A stretch of 64,000 nucleotides of DNA from Ga0077527 sp964531455 (GTDB lineage: Bacteria; Pseudomonadota; Gammaproteobacteria; Burkholderiales; SG8-41): the NCBI GenBank assembly GCA_964531455.1, contig CAZHFZ010000007.1, forward strand, positions 28,984 to 92,983, written 5' to 3'. The translations under genes and the position numbers were made by a program. Positions within the stretch are counted from its first letter, which is position 1; each line of letters opens with the position of its first letter. A model generated the notes under the pieces. That model was not told the DNA's origin. It searched no databases and worked only from the letters and a program-made list of their open reading frames with translations. This document shows positions 1-7,928 of the stretch, in pieces.

Positions 1-32
1 TCCTCGCGCTGGCGGTCCGTCCCTTCGCTCAT
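1..32 (-). CDS. Start of a truncated gene, possibly uracil-DNA glycosylase
   Basis: Only the first ten codons lie in the window, reading MSEGTDRQRE and running off the left edge. The ATG overlaps the rimI stop codon in an ATGA, so translation is probably coupled to rimI. In many betaproteobacteria the gene after tsaB-rimI is a family 4 uracil-DNA glycosylase; that identity is inferred from gene order and cannot be read from these residues. Confidence 0.5.
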   Translation of the reverse strand, partial: MSEGTDRQRE

Positions 33-493
33 TGCAGCTTCCTTTCCATCGTTACCGCGTCTTCACGTCCGTCATGTGCGGGATAGTAGCGTTTGCGCAT
101 GCCTATTTCAGAAAATCCGTGGCGCGCATAGAGCGCACGCCCGGCCTGATTGGATGCACGCACTTCAAGATACAACGTTACCGCACCAGAGTCCCGCGAC
201 AACTGCAGCATGAAACGCAACAGTTCGCTGCCAAGCCCGCGCCTCTGAAATGGTGCAGCAATACTCAGATTGAGCAGATGCGCATCCCCCGCTGCCACCA
301 TGGTCACGGCGTAGCCGGCTATATGATCGTTCAAATGCAGGATCCAGCATTGATAGCCGGATGCCAATGAATCAGCAAAATTGCCACGCGTCCACGGATG
401 GGTGTACACAGAGCGCTCGATGACCTCGACAGCATCGAGATCCGCAGCTGTCATCAAGCGCATCCGCGGCAGCGTATTGAATTGTGCGCTCAC
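29..493 (-). CDS. rimI: Ribosomal protein S18-alanine N-acetyltransferase RimI
   Basis: GNAT-fold acetyltransferase of 154 residues, the usual RimI length, expected to acetylate the N-terminal alanine of ribosomal protein S18 using acetyl-CoA in the cytoplasm. The acetyl-CoA-binding motif A is visible as QRRGLGSELL near residue 86, followed by the ARHGFSEIG segment typical of RimI. It follows tsaB with a 4-base overlap and overlaps the next gene by 4 bases, so all three are probably cotranscribed. The tsaB-rimI pairing is common in proteobacteria and supports RimI over a generic GNAT enzyme. Confidence 0.9.
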   Translation of the reverse strand: MSAQFNTLPRMRLMTAADLDAVEVIERSVYTHPWTRGNFADSLASGYQCWILHLNDHIAGYAVTMVAAGDAHLLNLSIAAPFQRRGLGSELLRFMLQLSRDSGAVTLYLEVRASNQAGRALYARHGFSEIGMRKRYYPAHDGREDAVTMERKLQ

Positions 494-1164
494 CGCTCCG
501 CCGTTTTCAACGCGACCTTGTCACGGATGTAAATCGGCGCAGCCTGCTCCGCCGGCAAACCGCGGCCCTCAGCAAATACCGGCGCCGCCAGCGCGGCAAT
601 ATCCCTGGCATGCGGAAAAATGTCCAACCGAACCGTGGAAAGGGATGAGCCAAGGCGCTCCCGCAAAGCGGTACCATAAACCGCAAAACCGCTGCCACAT
701 CCGGTCCAGCCGCCGCCATCGGCTTCAGGTATCGCCAGCGGCGCGCACACACGCGGCGCGGACACTGCGCGCCACAGCCCTCCCTCATCAACACAATAAG
801 CGGCGTGATAGACCTCCTGCATCCGCGCATCGAGACAGCACACCACGCGCGGTGCCGCGGAGGCCGCGGCCATCGCATGCAGCGTACCGATCCCGGCAAC
901 CGGCAGGTCCGATGAAAACGCGAGGCCTTGCGCCACCGCACAGGCAATGCGCAAACCGGTGAATGAGCCGGGTCCCTCGCCGAAAGCAACCCCGTCGAGC
1001 GCCCCCAGCACCACTCCGGCTTCAGCGAGTACCTCATCGATCATCGACAGCAGCAGGGTCGAGTGGGACTGGCCGGCAGAGCGCCCCCGCTCGATCACCT
1101 GTCCGTCGCGCCACAATGCAGCGCTGCAAAAATCGGTGGAGGTGTCGAGCGCGAGAATATTCAT
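490..1164 (-). CDS. tsaB: tRNA threonylcarbamoyladenosine complex subunit TsaB
   Basis: ASKHA-fold protein of 224 residues. TsaB pairs with TsaD in the complex that makes N6-threonylcarbamoyladenosine at position 37 of ANN-decoding tRNAs. The start MNILALDTSTD is the canonical TsaB N-terminus, and GEGPGSFTGLRIA near residue 70 is the family signature. The open frame extends 39 codons further upstream, but that extension lacks family similarity, so the ATG at 1164 is preferred. The stop overlaps rimI by 4 bases. Confidence 0.93.
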   Translation of the reverse strand: MNILALDTSTDFCSAALWRDGQVIERGRSAGQSHSTLLLSMIDEVLAEAGVVLGALDGVAFGEGPGSFTGLRIACAVAQGLAFSSDLPVAGIGTLHAMAAASAAPRVVCCLDARMQEVYHAAYCVDEGGLWRAVSAPRVCAPLAIPEADGGGWTGCGSGFAVYGTALRERLGSSLSTVRLDIFPHARDIAALAAPVFAEGRGLPAEQAAPIYIRDKVALKTAER

Positions 1165-1303
1165 TGGAAAAAGGGGTCCCGGGAAGCATGGATTGTAGCT
1201 TACGCACAGTGGCGACGATGCCGCTGCGGGTGCGTTATACTTCAAGTCATATACGGGCAAAGCAACACACCAAAACAACAAATCAAGGCCTCAGATTCCC
1301 CTT

Positions 1304-1621
1304 ATGAAAGCACTCTTTACGCTGTTGGGTTCACTTCTGGTCGGCGGACTGGTATTGCTCGGTATCGGCGGGGTCGCCTATCACCTGTTCCGCGAAAATG
1401 GCCTGCTTTCCCAAGGGATGGGCGCACTGTGGGAGGCGCATTACGAAGCCCCGGTATTGACCATCGTCCTGATCGTGGCGGCGTTTTTTGTTTTCAAAAC
1501 GCTGCACTCCGCACAAATCGGCGGCAAGCGCGAAAGCAAAATCCCGGATTTCGTGCTTTTCGCCTTTATTGCAGTCGGCATTTTCTTTTTCGGCCGCTGG
1601 CTTACCACCGGCAGCATCTGA
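1304..1621 (+). CDS. Small three-helix membrane protein of unknown function
   Basis: A 105-residue hydrophobic protein I do not recognise. Three membrane segments are visible: about residues 5-28 (LLGSLLVGGLVLLGIGGVAY), 48-66 (APVLTIVLIVAAFFVFKTL) and 82-100 (FVLFAFIAVGIFFFGRWL). A short basic loop (GGKRESK) precedes the last helix. It is divergent from tsaB, about 140 bases away, and is followed 56 bases later by a RidA-family gene. No catalytic motif is apparent, so no function is assigned. Confidence 0.7.
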   Translation: MKALFTLLGSLLVGGLVLLGIGGVAYHLFRENGLLSQGMGALWEAHYEAPVLTIVLIVAAFFVFKTLHSAQIGGKRESKIPDFVLFAFIAVGIFFFGRWLTTGSI

Positions 1622-1677
1622 GCAGTCTGCTCACGATACCAACCTCGATTGCAGCAACCCACTAACGGAGCAACTCC

Positions 1678-2028
1678 ATGAGCGATATCCAGCGTTTCAA
1701 CAGCGATTCACGCCTCTCACGCGCCGTCATTCACGGCAATACCGTTTATCTCGCAGGCTTGACCGCCGATGACCGCAGCAAAGGCATGCGCGAACAGACC
1801 GTCGAAATCCTCGGAAAGATCGATGCCCTGCTGAAGACTGCCGGCACCGACAAATCACGGCTGCTGTCAGCGACGATCTGGATTACCGACATGCGCGCCA
1901 AAGCGCAAATGGATGAAGCCTGGATTGCCTGGGTTGATGCCAAGAATGTTCCGGCACGCGCCTGCGTTGAAGCGCGTCTGGGTACACCGGACACCCTGGT
2001 GGAAATCATGGTGCAGGCGGCAAAGTAA
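1678..2028 (+). CDS. RidA family protein, YoaB-like subgroup
   Basis: A 116-residue YjgF/YER057c/UK114 (RidA) fold protein. RidA members form trimers, and some deaminate reactive enamine/imine intermediates from PLP enzymes. Family features include VYLAGLTADD near residue 22, the DKSRLLSATIWITD segment, and the PARACVEARL region carrying the conserved arginine. The alignment pattern, especially QTVEILGKIDALL and DEAWIAWVD, resembles E. coli YoaB more than RidA itself, so deaminase activity is uncertain. A strong terminator follows. Confidence 0.85.
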   Translation: MSDIQRFNSDSRLSRAVIHGNTVYLAGLTADDRSKGMREQTVEILGKIDALLKTAGTDKSRLLSATIWITDMRAKAQMDEAWIAWVDAKNVPARACVEARLGTPDTLVEIMVQAAK

Positions 2029-2071
2029 CGACACGGCGACTACAACTTCGCCTGGCCTTGTAAACAAAACC

Positions 2072-2114
2072 TTAAAAACAAAAGCGGCGCATCAAGCGCC
2101 GCTTTTGTTTTTAA
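2072..2114. terminator. Bidirectional Rho-independent terminator
   Basis: A perfect 19-bp inverted repeat (2072-2090 and 2096-2114) with a 5-base loop. A GC-rich core (GCGGCGC) is flanked by A-rich and T-rich arms, so it can terminate transcription from both sides. It lies between the convergent RidA-like and DGQHR genes. Confidence 0.93.
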
Positions 2115-2124
2115 CCAAGGCACT

Positions 2125-3261
2125 TCAGTTTTTGGCAGCACGCGCCTTGGTCTTGATTTCAATACCGGCCCAGCGCGCGAGATCCCGATGGATGCGCCCA
2201 ACCCGCTCGGTCTGGCCCTTGGCCGGAAACCGCTCGTAGAAACCATCGCCCTTGAACTGGGCGCGATGTTCCGCCCAGGGTGACAGCCGTTCTTCCCAGC
2301 GTTTGATGCGCCCTGCCGCCGGATCAGCGTCCGCGCGCGCCAGGTCAGCACAAACCCGGATCATCGCCTTCAGCGTCACCGGTCGGGTGATCTGATAGCT
2401 GTCGTGACCCCAGGCATCACCCCAGACCTTGTGCGCGGCCTTCAGGAAATCGCGGAGGATTTCGTAGAAACGCTCGCTTTCGCGGTAAAGATTGCTGGTG
2501 CGACTGATCTTGCGCCAGTCGGCACTGATCCAGCGGTGCAGTTCATTGAACAATTCCGCCTGCAATATCCATTTATCCTTCTGGCTGCGACCGCCCAAGC
2601 GATTGATGCGGTATTGCAGCGGGCTGTCGTCTTCCGAATACAGATCCTCAACCATGCGCGCGGCAAAACGCTTGTCGGGATCGGCCCACGACACACGCTC
2701 ATACAGATCGACCAGATGGCTCTTGTTGATACGGGTCGGCGTTGAATTGATGATGACGAACATTTCCGCGGCAAAATCCTCGCTGCGTCCGTCAAAAATG
2801 ATGCAGGGCACATTGATCGAGGCCGCTTCCGCCGGGTGCTCCATCAGATAAAACTTCAGTGCAGCCAGACGATGCTGGCCATCAATGATCAGATACTTGG
2901 ATGCGGGCTCGGCAAGATGGCCGACCGAATCCTGTCCGGGCAGGCAGGTAAAGCGAAGTTCGTCGGAAGTAAACAGCAGCACGGTACCGGGAATTGGCGG
3001 CTGGCTGACCGCCATTTCGTAAAAATTGCGCAACTGCCGCACCTTGGCTTTGGACATCTGGCGCTGAAACGCCTCGTCGGTACGCTCAACGCGGGATATG
3101 AACTGTGCGATTTCGTCCTGCTGGGGAAGACTCTGCGGCGTGATTTCCTCACCCTCACCATAAAACCGGCTGATAAAGCGCACGCGCTCCAGCACCTCTT
3201 TTGCCGGATAACTTGCGAAGTAAAACAGGCCATCTTTTTGTCTGATGCGTGTTGCCAGCAT
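2125..3261 (-). CDS. DGQHR-domain protein (DndB/DNA-modification-associated superfamily)
   Basis: A 378-residue protein carrying the diagnostic motif LIIDGQHRLAALKF near residue 125, followed by a conserved FVIINSTPTRINKSHL stretch. DGQHR domains occur in DndB, a regulator of DNA phosphorothioation, and in many uncharacterised proteins of defence islands. No dnd, restriction or other defence gene lies beside this copy, so it is an orphan here and its biochemical role is unknown. ATG at 3261 is used. It shares a terminator with the convergent RidA-like gene. Confidence 0.8.
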   Translation of the reverse strand: MLATRIRQKDGLFYFASYPAKEVLERVRFISRFYGEGEEITPQSLPQQDEIAQFISRVERTDEAFQRQMSKAKVRQLRNFYEMAVSQPPIPGTVLLFTSDELRFTCLPGQDSVGHLAEPASKYLIIDGQHRLAALKFYLMEHPAEAASINVPCIIFDGRSEDFAAEMFVIINSTPTRINKSHLVDLYERVSWADPDKRFAARMVEDLYSEDDSPLQYRINRLGGRSQKDKWILQAELFNELHRWISADWRKISRTSNLYRESERFYEILRDFLKAAHKVWGDAWGHDSYQITRPVTLKAMIRVCADLARADADPAAGRIKRWEERLSPWAEHRAQFKGDGFYERFPAKGQTERVGRIHRDLARWAGIEIKTKARAAKN

Positions 3262-3533
3262 GGTGCCTGATCCCCTTTGGTTTTGTTGTAAGTCCTTGGC
3301 GCGTCGCGGAATTTCCGTAGCCGCACAAGTGCCGGGTGGATTGCTGATGTCATTTTAGCGTTCGCAACTGCCTAAAAGCGAGGCACCTCAAGGTTTTCAT
3401 CATAGGCCTTAATAAATAAACTTTTAAAAACAAATAGTTATGTTTTTCATCAACGGCAATCCATGCACATTTTTCGCTACATGCGAATGCGTCGGACATT
3501 CTGAAATGCCCCCAAGGCAAATAAAGGACGAAA
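3262..3533. other. Intergenic region upstream of the DGQHR gene
   Basis: No credible gene is seen. The segment 3405-3440 is strikingly AT-rich, containing AATAAATAAAC and TTTAAAAACAAATA. It probably holds the promoter of the leftward DGQHR gene, but no clear -35/-10 pair can be assigned. Confidence 0.5.
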
Positions 3534-3570
3534 AAAAACCGGCCTCCCGCAATGCGGATGGCCGGTTTTT
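3534..3570 (-). terminator. Rho-independent terminator after the Cys-repeat gene
   Basis: Hairpin with arms AAAAACCGGCC (3534-3544) and GGCCGGTTTTT (3560-3570) and a second short stem CCGC/GCGG inside the loop. It lies 11 bases beyond the stop codon of the leftward Cys-repeat gene, and a U-tract is available in that direction. Confidence 0.9.
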
Positions 3571-3580
3571 GTTACTGCGT

Positions 3581-4120
3581 TCAGGTGCGCGGCTCTGCCG
3601 GTATGCCCTGGCGCTGCTGCTGACATTTCTCCGGGTTGGCCTTGCATAGCGCACGGCGCTCCTCGGCTTGCGCCTTCATTTCCTTGCAGCGCTCGGGGTT
3701 ATCCGCACACATCTTTTCGCGTTGTGCCTTGCGATCCTGCTGGCACTTTGCCGGGTCAGCCTGACATTGCGCACGACGCTCATCAGACTTCGCCTTCATT
3801 TCCTTGCAGCGCTCGGGATTATCCGCACACATCTTTTCGCGTTGTGCCTTGCGATCCTGCTGGCACTTTGCCGGATCCGCCTTGCATTGCGCGCGCCGTT
3901 CGTCGGACTTCGCCTTCATTTCCTTGCAACGCTCGGGATTATCGGCGCACATCTTTTCGCGCTGCGCCTTGCGTTCCTGCTGGCATTTCGCCGGATCCGC
4001 CTTGCACGCCTCATGACGCGCCCCGCGAGCACCTTCCGCATTGCCCGCACCATCCGCCGCAAAAGCAGGCATAACCATCATTGCCCCCACAACTAACAAC
4101 ATATGCATTTTCATGTTCAA
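3581..4120 (-). CDS. Exported cysteine-paired 40-residue repeat protein
   Basis: A 179-residue protein with an N-terminal signal peptide (LLVVGAMMVMPAFAA, cleavage probably near residue 22). From residue 39 it consists of three full and one half copies of a 40-residue repeat. Each repeat has two C-X6-C units (CKADPAKC and CADNPERC) separated by charged Arg/Lys/Glu/Gln segments that look helical. The regular cysteine pairing suggests periplasmic disulfides or metal/cofactor binding, but no family is recognised. It follows another small exported protein by 18 bases and is divergent from an OmpR/EnvZ-like system. The function is unknown. Confidence 0.85.
   Translation of the reverse strand: MNMKMHMLLVVGAMMVMPAFAADGAGNAEGARGARHEACKADPAKCQQERKAQREKMCADNPERCKEMKAKSDERRAQCKADPAKCQQDRKAQREKMCADNPERCKEMKAKSDERRAQCQADPAKCQQDRKAQREKMCADNPERCKEMKAQAEERRALCKANPEKCQQQRQGIPAEPRT
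3584..4006 (-). repeat. 120-bp tandem repeat array inside the Cys-repeat gene
   Basis: Three 120-bp units (4006-3887, 3886-3767, 3766-3647) and a partial fourth (3646-3584) encode the 40-residue repeats. The units are highly similar in DNA as well as protein, for example the shared CATCTTTTCGCG block at matching positions. This implies recent duplication or ongoing homogenisation. Confidence 0.92.
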
Positions 4121-4138
4121 TTCCTTATCGAATATCGT

Positions 4139-4402
4139 TTAACGTTCACGACGCGGCTGATAAATTTCCCGCCGCGCCTTGTCGAGATCACGGTGCAATT
4201 CGCGGCGCTCGTTGTCCGACAAGCGCTGCGGCCGTTGCTGACGTTCAGGCGGACGCTCATCCTGCTGCCGCTGCGTTCCGCGTTCCGCACGTTCCGGCCG
4301 GCCCTGCGCCTGGACAGACGGCAGTTCGCGCCATGAACCGGCAAAAACCGCTCCGGCCTGCAGCGCGGAACACCCCAGAACAATCGCCAGCCAGACTTTC
4401 AT
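4139..4402 (-). CDS. Small basic exported protein of unknown function
   Basis: An 87-residue protein starting MKVWLAIVLGCSALQAG, a plausible signal peptide ending around AVFAG. The mature part is dominated by Arg, Gln and Glu and ends in RLSDNERRELHRDLDKARREIY, which looks like an amphipathic helix. An in-frame TTG lies 5 codons upstream, but the ATG at 4402 gives a cleaner signal peptide. It is the first gene of a two-gene unit with the Cys-repeat protein and is divergent from the two-component system. No known function. Confidence 0.7.
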   Translation of the reverse strand: MKVWLAIVLGCSALQAGAVFAGSWRELPSVQAQGRPERAERGTQRQQDERPPERQQRPQRLSDNERRELHRDLDKARREIYQPRRER

Positions 4403-4837
4403 GCACCCAACCCCCAATGATTGCTACAACCAGCCGCCAAGATCAGCTCATGGCTCGATTGTAACTGTGACTACCCGCAAGGCTGCGGTTCGTCATGAAT
4501 ATCTCCCGCCCGTCGCCAACGGTCCCTCCATCCAACTGCCGGCCGGCACCCTGCCCTGCTGGTTTGCCTGATCATCATTTTCTCCAAGCTATCGGGTTAT
4601 GCGCGGAACAGGTTCCGCGGCAGCGCCCCGTCGGGGCGTTGTGATCATCATCAGCACCAACTGTAAACAGACTGTTGCTGCAACTGTCGATTGTGTAACC
4701 AGGTGTTGCCGAGCCCCGGCTCACGGATTGAATCATGCGGGAATGCGACCGCCTGAACGCAGGCAGCGCGCAGGCTTTTTGTAAGACTTTGTTTCAGGGC
4801 CATGGCCGGACACGGCCGAACTGGCTAGGATTGCAAC
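4403..4837. other. Divergent regulatory region between small exported proteins and ompR-like gene
   Basis: This 435-base region contains no convincing gene. It presumably carries back-to-back promoters. A compact GC inverted repeat (CGCCCCG/CGGGGCG, 4624-4638) sits near its centre without a U-tract. No confident OmpR-type direct repeats could be assigned by eye. Confidence 0.45.
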
Positions 4838-5563
4838 ATGAACCAGACCAAAACCCGGATTCTTGTTGTTGATGATGATGTACGGTTGCGCGATTTACTC
4901 AATCGTTACCTCACCGAACAGGGCTACACCGTACGCGCGGTGTCAGATGCGGTGGAAATGAACCGCTACCTGGACCGCGAACGCCACGACCTGATGATTC
5001 TCGACCTGATGCTGCCCGGCGAAGACGGCTTGTCCATCTGCCGCCGCTTGCGCGGCGGCGGCGAGACCATGCCGATCATCATGCTCACCGCAAAGGGCGA
5101 CGATGTCGACCGCATCGTCGGCCTCGAAATCGGCGCCGACGACTACCTGCCCAAACCATTCAACCCGCGCGAACTGGTGGCACGCATCCAGGCTGTATTG
5201 CGCCGCCAGCCGCCGCCACCCACGCCCGGCGCCCCTGGCGGCGCCTCACAGGTCATCTTGTTTGGCGATTTTCGCCTCAATCTGGGTACTCGAACGCTGA
5301 CACGCAACGGTGAAGACCAGCCGCTGACCACGGGAGAATTTGCATTGCTTAAGGTGTTGACCGAACACCCGCGCGTGCCCTTGTCTCGCGATAAATTGAT
5401 GGAACTGGCGCGCGGCCGTGAATTTGGCGCATTCGACCGCTCGATCGATGTCCAGGTCTCGCGTCTGCGCAAGATCATCGAACCGGATCCGGCCAAACCG
5501 GCCTTCATCCAGACCGTCTGGGGTTTCGGTTACGTATTCATTCCCGACGGCAAGTCGCAATGA
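4838..5563 (+). CDS. ompR: OmpR-family response regulator
   Basis: A 241-residue regulator with an N-terminal receiver domain (about 7-125) and a C-terminal winged-helix DNA-binding domain (about 140-235). Asp12/Asp13, phosphoacceptor Asp56 in LILDLMLPGEDG, Thr84 and Lys106 are in place. The winged helix ends in the family motif IQTVWGFGYVF. Similarity and length fit OmpR best, and the pairing with an EnvZ-like kinase agrees. The targets in this organism are unknown. The stop codon overlaps the kinase start by 4 bases. Confidence 0.85.
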   Translation: MNQTKTRILVVDDDVRLRDLLNRYLTEQGYTVRAVSDAVEMNRYLDRERHDLMILDLMLPGEDGLSICRRLRGGGETMPIIMLTAKGDDVDRIVGLEIGADDYLPKPFNPRELVARIQAVLRRQPPPPTPGAPGGASQVILFGDFRLNLGTRTLTRNGEDQPLTTGEFALLKVLTEHPRVPLSRDKLMELARGREFGAFDRSIDVQVSRLRKIIEPDPAKPAFIQTVWGFGYVFIPDGKSQ

Positions 5564-6864
5564 CCCTGTGGCCACGCACGCTGCTCTGGCGCAGCGTGCT
5601 GCTGATTGCCGCACTGCTGGTTGTCGCGCATCTGGCGTGGCTGCAGATTTTCCGGGCATCCGAAGTGGAACCGCGGGCGCTGCAGGCCGCACAACAGGTG
5701 GTCAGTGTCGTCAACCTGACACGCGCCGCCCTGGTCACCGCGGACCCGGGCAGACGTTACGCGCTCTTGGATGAGCTCGCACAGCGGGAAGGCATTCAGG
5801 TCTATGCCGGTGACCCCGAAGAGGCCGTACCCGCACTGCCAGACCGCCCATTCCTGCGCATCATGGCGGCGCAGCTGCGTGAACGCCTCGGCCAGCAGAC
5901 CCGTCTCGCGCTGGAACGGGAAGGCATCACCGGCGTGTGGGTGAGTTTCCGCATTGACGAGGATGAATACTGGGTTTCGCTGCCGCGCTCGCGCATCGAG
6001 CACAATGAGCCCTTGCGCTGGATCGGCTGGGGGGCGCTGGTGCTGGTGCTCGCAGTCATCGGCGCTTTTCTCGTCGTGGCGCGCATCAACCGGCCGTTGC
6101 GCGAACTGACTCGTGCGGCCGAACTGCTTGGCAAAGGCGCTATGCCCACCCGCGTTGCCGAGGCGGGCCCGACGGAGATCCGCACACTGGCCCGCGCCTT
6201 CAACCAGATGGCCGCCGACATCCAGCGTCAGGACGAAGAACGTGCACTGCTGCTGGCCGGCGTGTCCCACGACCTGCGCACGCCGCTGTCGCGGATCCGC
6301 CTTGCGCTGGAAATGCTGGATGATCACGGTGCCTCAGATCTCAAGGCAGGCGTTGCACAAGACATAAGCGACATCGATACCGCGATCGGCCAGTTTCTCG
6401 ATTTCGCGCGTCCTGTCGATGCCGAGCAGGCGATGAATGAAGCCGACCTGAACACGCTGGCGCAATCGGTCATCGAACGCTACACCCGCAGCGGGCGCGA
6501 CGTGGTCATGCGGGCAGGTGCACCGTCACGGCAACCGTTGCGCGCGCTTGCGATGCAGCGACTGCTGTCCAACCTGATCGACAACGCGCTGCGCCATGGC
6601 GAAGGCACGGTCGAGGTCATCACTGCCGGTGAACAAGGCATGAACATTGTGGAAATACTTGATCGCGGACCGGGCATTCCGACGGACGACGCGGAACGCA
6701 TGCTGCAACCGTTCACGCGCCTGAACAGCGCACGCTCGACCAGCGGCACCGGGCTGGGCCTGGCGATCGTTGACCGCATCGCCCGCCTGCACGGCGGCGC
6801 TGTGCACCTGCTGCCCCGCGACGGCGGTGGTCTGCGCGTGCGGGTCGAATTACCCTTCGGCTAG
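5560..6864 (+). CDS. envZ: EnvZ-like membrane sensor histidine kinase
   Basis: A 434-residue inner-membrane kinase partnered with the OmpR-like regulator. A first membrane helix (about 10-28), a periplasmic domain of about 120 residues, a second helix (about 153-174, WGALVLVLAVIGAFLVVA) and a HAMP linker precede the HisKA domain. The phosphorylated His237 sits in GVSHDLRTPLSRIR. ATP-binding N, G1 and G2 boxes are visible as LSNLIDNALRHG, DRGPGIP and GTGLGLAIV. Its stop codon lies in a CTAG shared with the stop of the opposite-strand gene. Confidence 0.87.
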   Translation: MTLWPRTLLWRSVLLIAALLVVAHLAWLQIFRASEVEPRALQAAQQVVSVVNLTRAALVTADPGRRYALLDELAQREGIQVYAGDPEEAVPALPDRPFLRIMAAQLRERLGQQTRLALEREGITGVWVSFRIDEDEYWVSLPRSRIEHNEPLRWIGWGALVLVLAVIGAFLVVARINRPLRELTRAAELLGKGAMPTRVAEAGPTEIRTLARAFNQMAADIQRQDEERALLLAGVSHDLRTPLSRIRLALEMLDDHGASDLKAGVAQDISDIDTAIGQFLDFARPVDAEQAMNEADLNTLAQSVIERYTRSGRDVVMRAGAPSRQPLRALAMQRLLSNLIDNALRHGEGTVEVITAGEQGMNIVEILDRGPGIPTDDAERMLQPFTRLNSARSTSGTGLGLAIVDRIARLHGGAVHLLPRDGGGLRVRVELPFG

Positions 6865-7340
6865 CGACGCAGACGGAAGGAAGTGTTGCGCAGCCGGATC
6901 GAAAGCACCCGCGCCATCGCAAACAGGAAATCGCGGGCCAATGCGGGTTCCGCTTCGCCAAACCCGGTGAAGCGGTCATAGGGCAGCAGCAACAGCGTGC
7001 CGTCAGCGACCGCCCAGACATTCGCCGAGCGCGGCTGACCGTCAAAAAAAGACTGTTCGCCGAGGATACTGCCGGAACTGATGCGCGCCAGCGACGTCAT
7101 GCTGACGCCATCAACCTGGGTGACGCCAACCTCAAGCAGCCCGGCGGCAACCAGAAACAAAGTGCGTTCGGCAGCACCGCGCTGGATGACGACTTCGCTG
7201 GCTCGAAAAGGCCGTGGCGTGGTGTGCGCCAGCAATTTCTCCCATTCGTTTTCGCCCCAGTCTGGCAGCACCAGTACATCTGACGGATGCGGGTCAGACT
7301 CTTTGCGCGCGAATACTGAAACCCAGTTTGCCTCGGTCAT
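6861..7340 (-). CDS. Stand-alone cyclic-nucleotide-binding (Crp-like) domain protein
   Basis: A 159-residue protein made almost entirely of one cNMP-binding beta-roll (about 40-145). Recognisable elements are LFLVAAGLLEVGV, the phosphate-binding-cassette region GSILGEQSFFDGQPRSANVWA and a C-terminal helix. No helix-turn-helix follows, so it is not a Crp-type transcription factor. The cassette has a Gly-Glu pair and an Arg, which leaves real cyclic nucleotide binding possible. It converges on the EnvZ-like gene with a 4-base overlap. The function is unknown. Confidence 0.8.
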   Translation of the reverse strand: MTEANWVSVFARKESDPHPSDVLVLPDWGENEWEKLLAHTTPRPFRASEVVIQRGAAERTLFLVAAGLLEVGVTQVDGVSMTSLARISSGSILGEQSFFDGQPRSANVWAVADGTLLLLPYDRFTGFGEAEPALARDFLFAMARVLSIRLRNTSFRLRR

Positions 7341-7374
7341 CGGGTCCTCGGTGACAAGCTTGCGGAAAAATTGA

Positions 7375-7905
7375 TTATAGACGGACTGCGTTCAGCGGCC
7401 ATGTCCCGATCACGCGGTATCGCACGCCCAGCGGCGCCGGCTCGGAACACGCCAGCACAAAATCCCGTACCGGCCAGCGCAAGTTGATGATGCCGTCATG
7501 CGAAGATGGCGACAATGACGCCGCATCCCGCAGCAATGTGACATGGGGTTTGAACGCCCGCCTCTCGGTATGAAATCCGCGCAGACGCAGGGCATCCGTC
7601 AGCTGACCATGAAGCGCCGTCAACGCGTGGGGACAGTTCAGCGGTGCAGCCCACGCCAGCCGTTGCGCACGCCAGTAACCGGCTTGCGCCAGAGTCAGTT
7701 CAAAAGGTTCTGCGATCACGGCATCGGCAACAAGACGCAGTTCCGGCATACGGTTTGCTGCGACGTGACCGAGAAACGCCAGTGTCAGATGCAGATTTTC
7801 AGCCGGTGGTGAACGGCCGCCGCAGGCCTTTTTTAATTGACCTGCAGTCGCTGCCAGTGAGCTCCGCGTCTTCGCGTCCGGCCACAGCGCAAAAAACAGC
7901 CGCAT
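7375..7905 (-). CDS. thpR: RNA 2',3'-cyclic 3'-phosphodiesterase ThpR
   Basis: A 176-residue 2H phosphoesterase of the LigT/ThpR family, which hydrolyses RNA 2',3'-cyclic phosphates in the cytoplasm. The two catalytic HxT motifs are present: His39-Leu-Thr41 in NLHLTLAFLG and His121-Val-Thr123 in KPHVTLLRD. The N-terminus MRLFFALWPD is characteristic. It lies 23 bases downstream of ispF and may be cotranscribed with ispD-ispF. Confidence 0.9.
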   Translation of the reverse strand: MRLFFALWPDAKTRSSLAATAGQLKKACGGRSPPAENLHLTLAFLGHVAANRMPELRLVADAVIAEPFELTLAQAGYWRAQRLAWAAPLNCPHALTALHGQLTDALRLRGFHTERRAFKPHVTLLRDAASLSPSSHDGIINLRWPVRDFVLACSEPAPLGVRYRVIGTWPLNAVRL

Positions 7906-7928
7906 GTTGCGGATGGGTGCAGCCGTGA

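Noticed and set aside
3668..4096. Long plus-strand open frames opposite the Cys-repeat gene
   Set aside because: They mirror the tandem repeats on the minus strand, have no signal peptide or ribosome-binding site, and the minus-strand protein is coherent and followed by a terminator.
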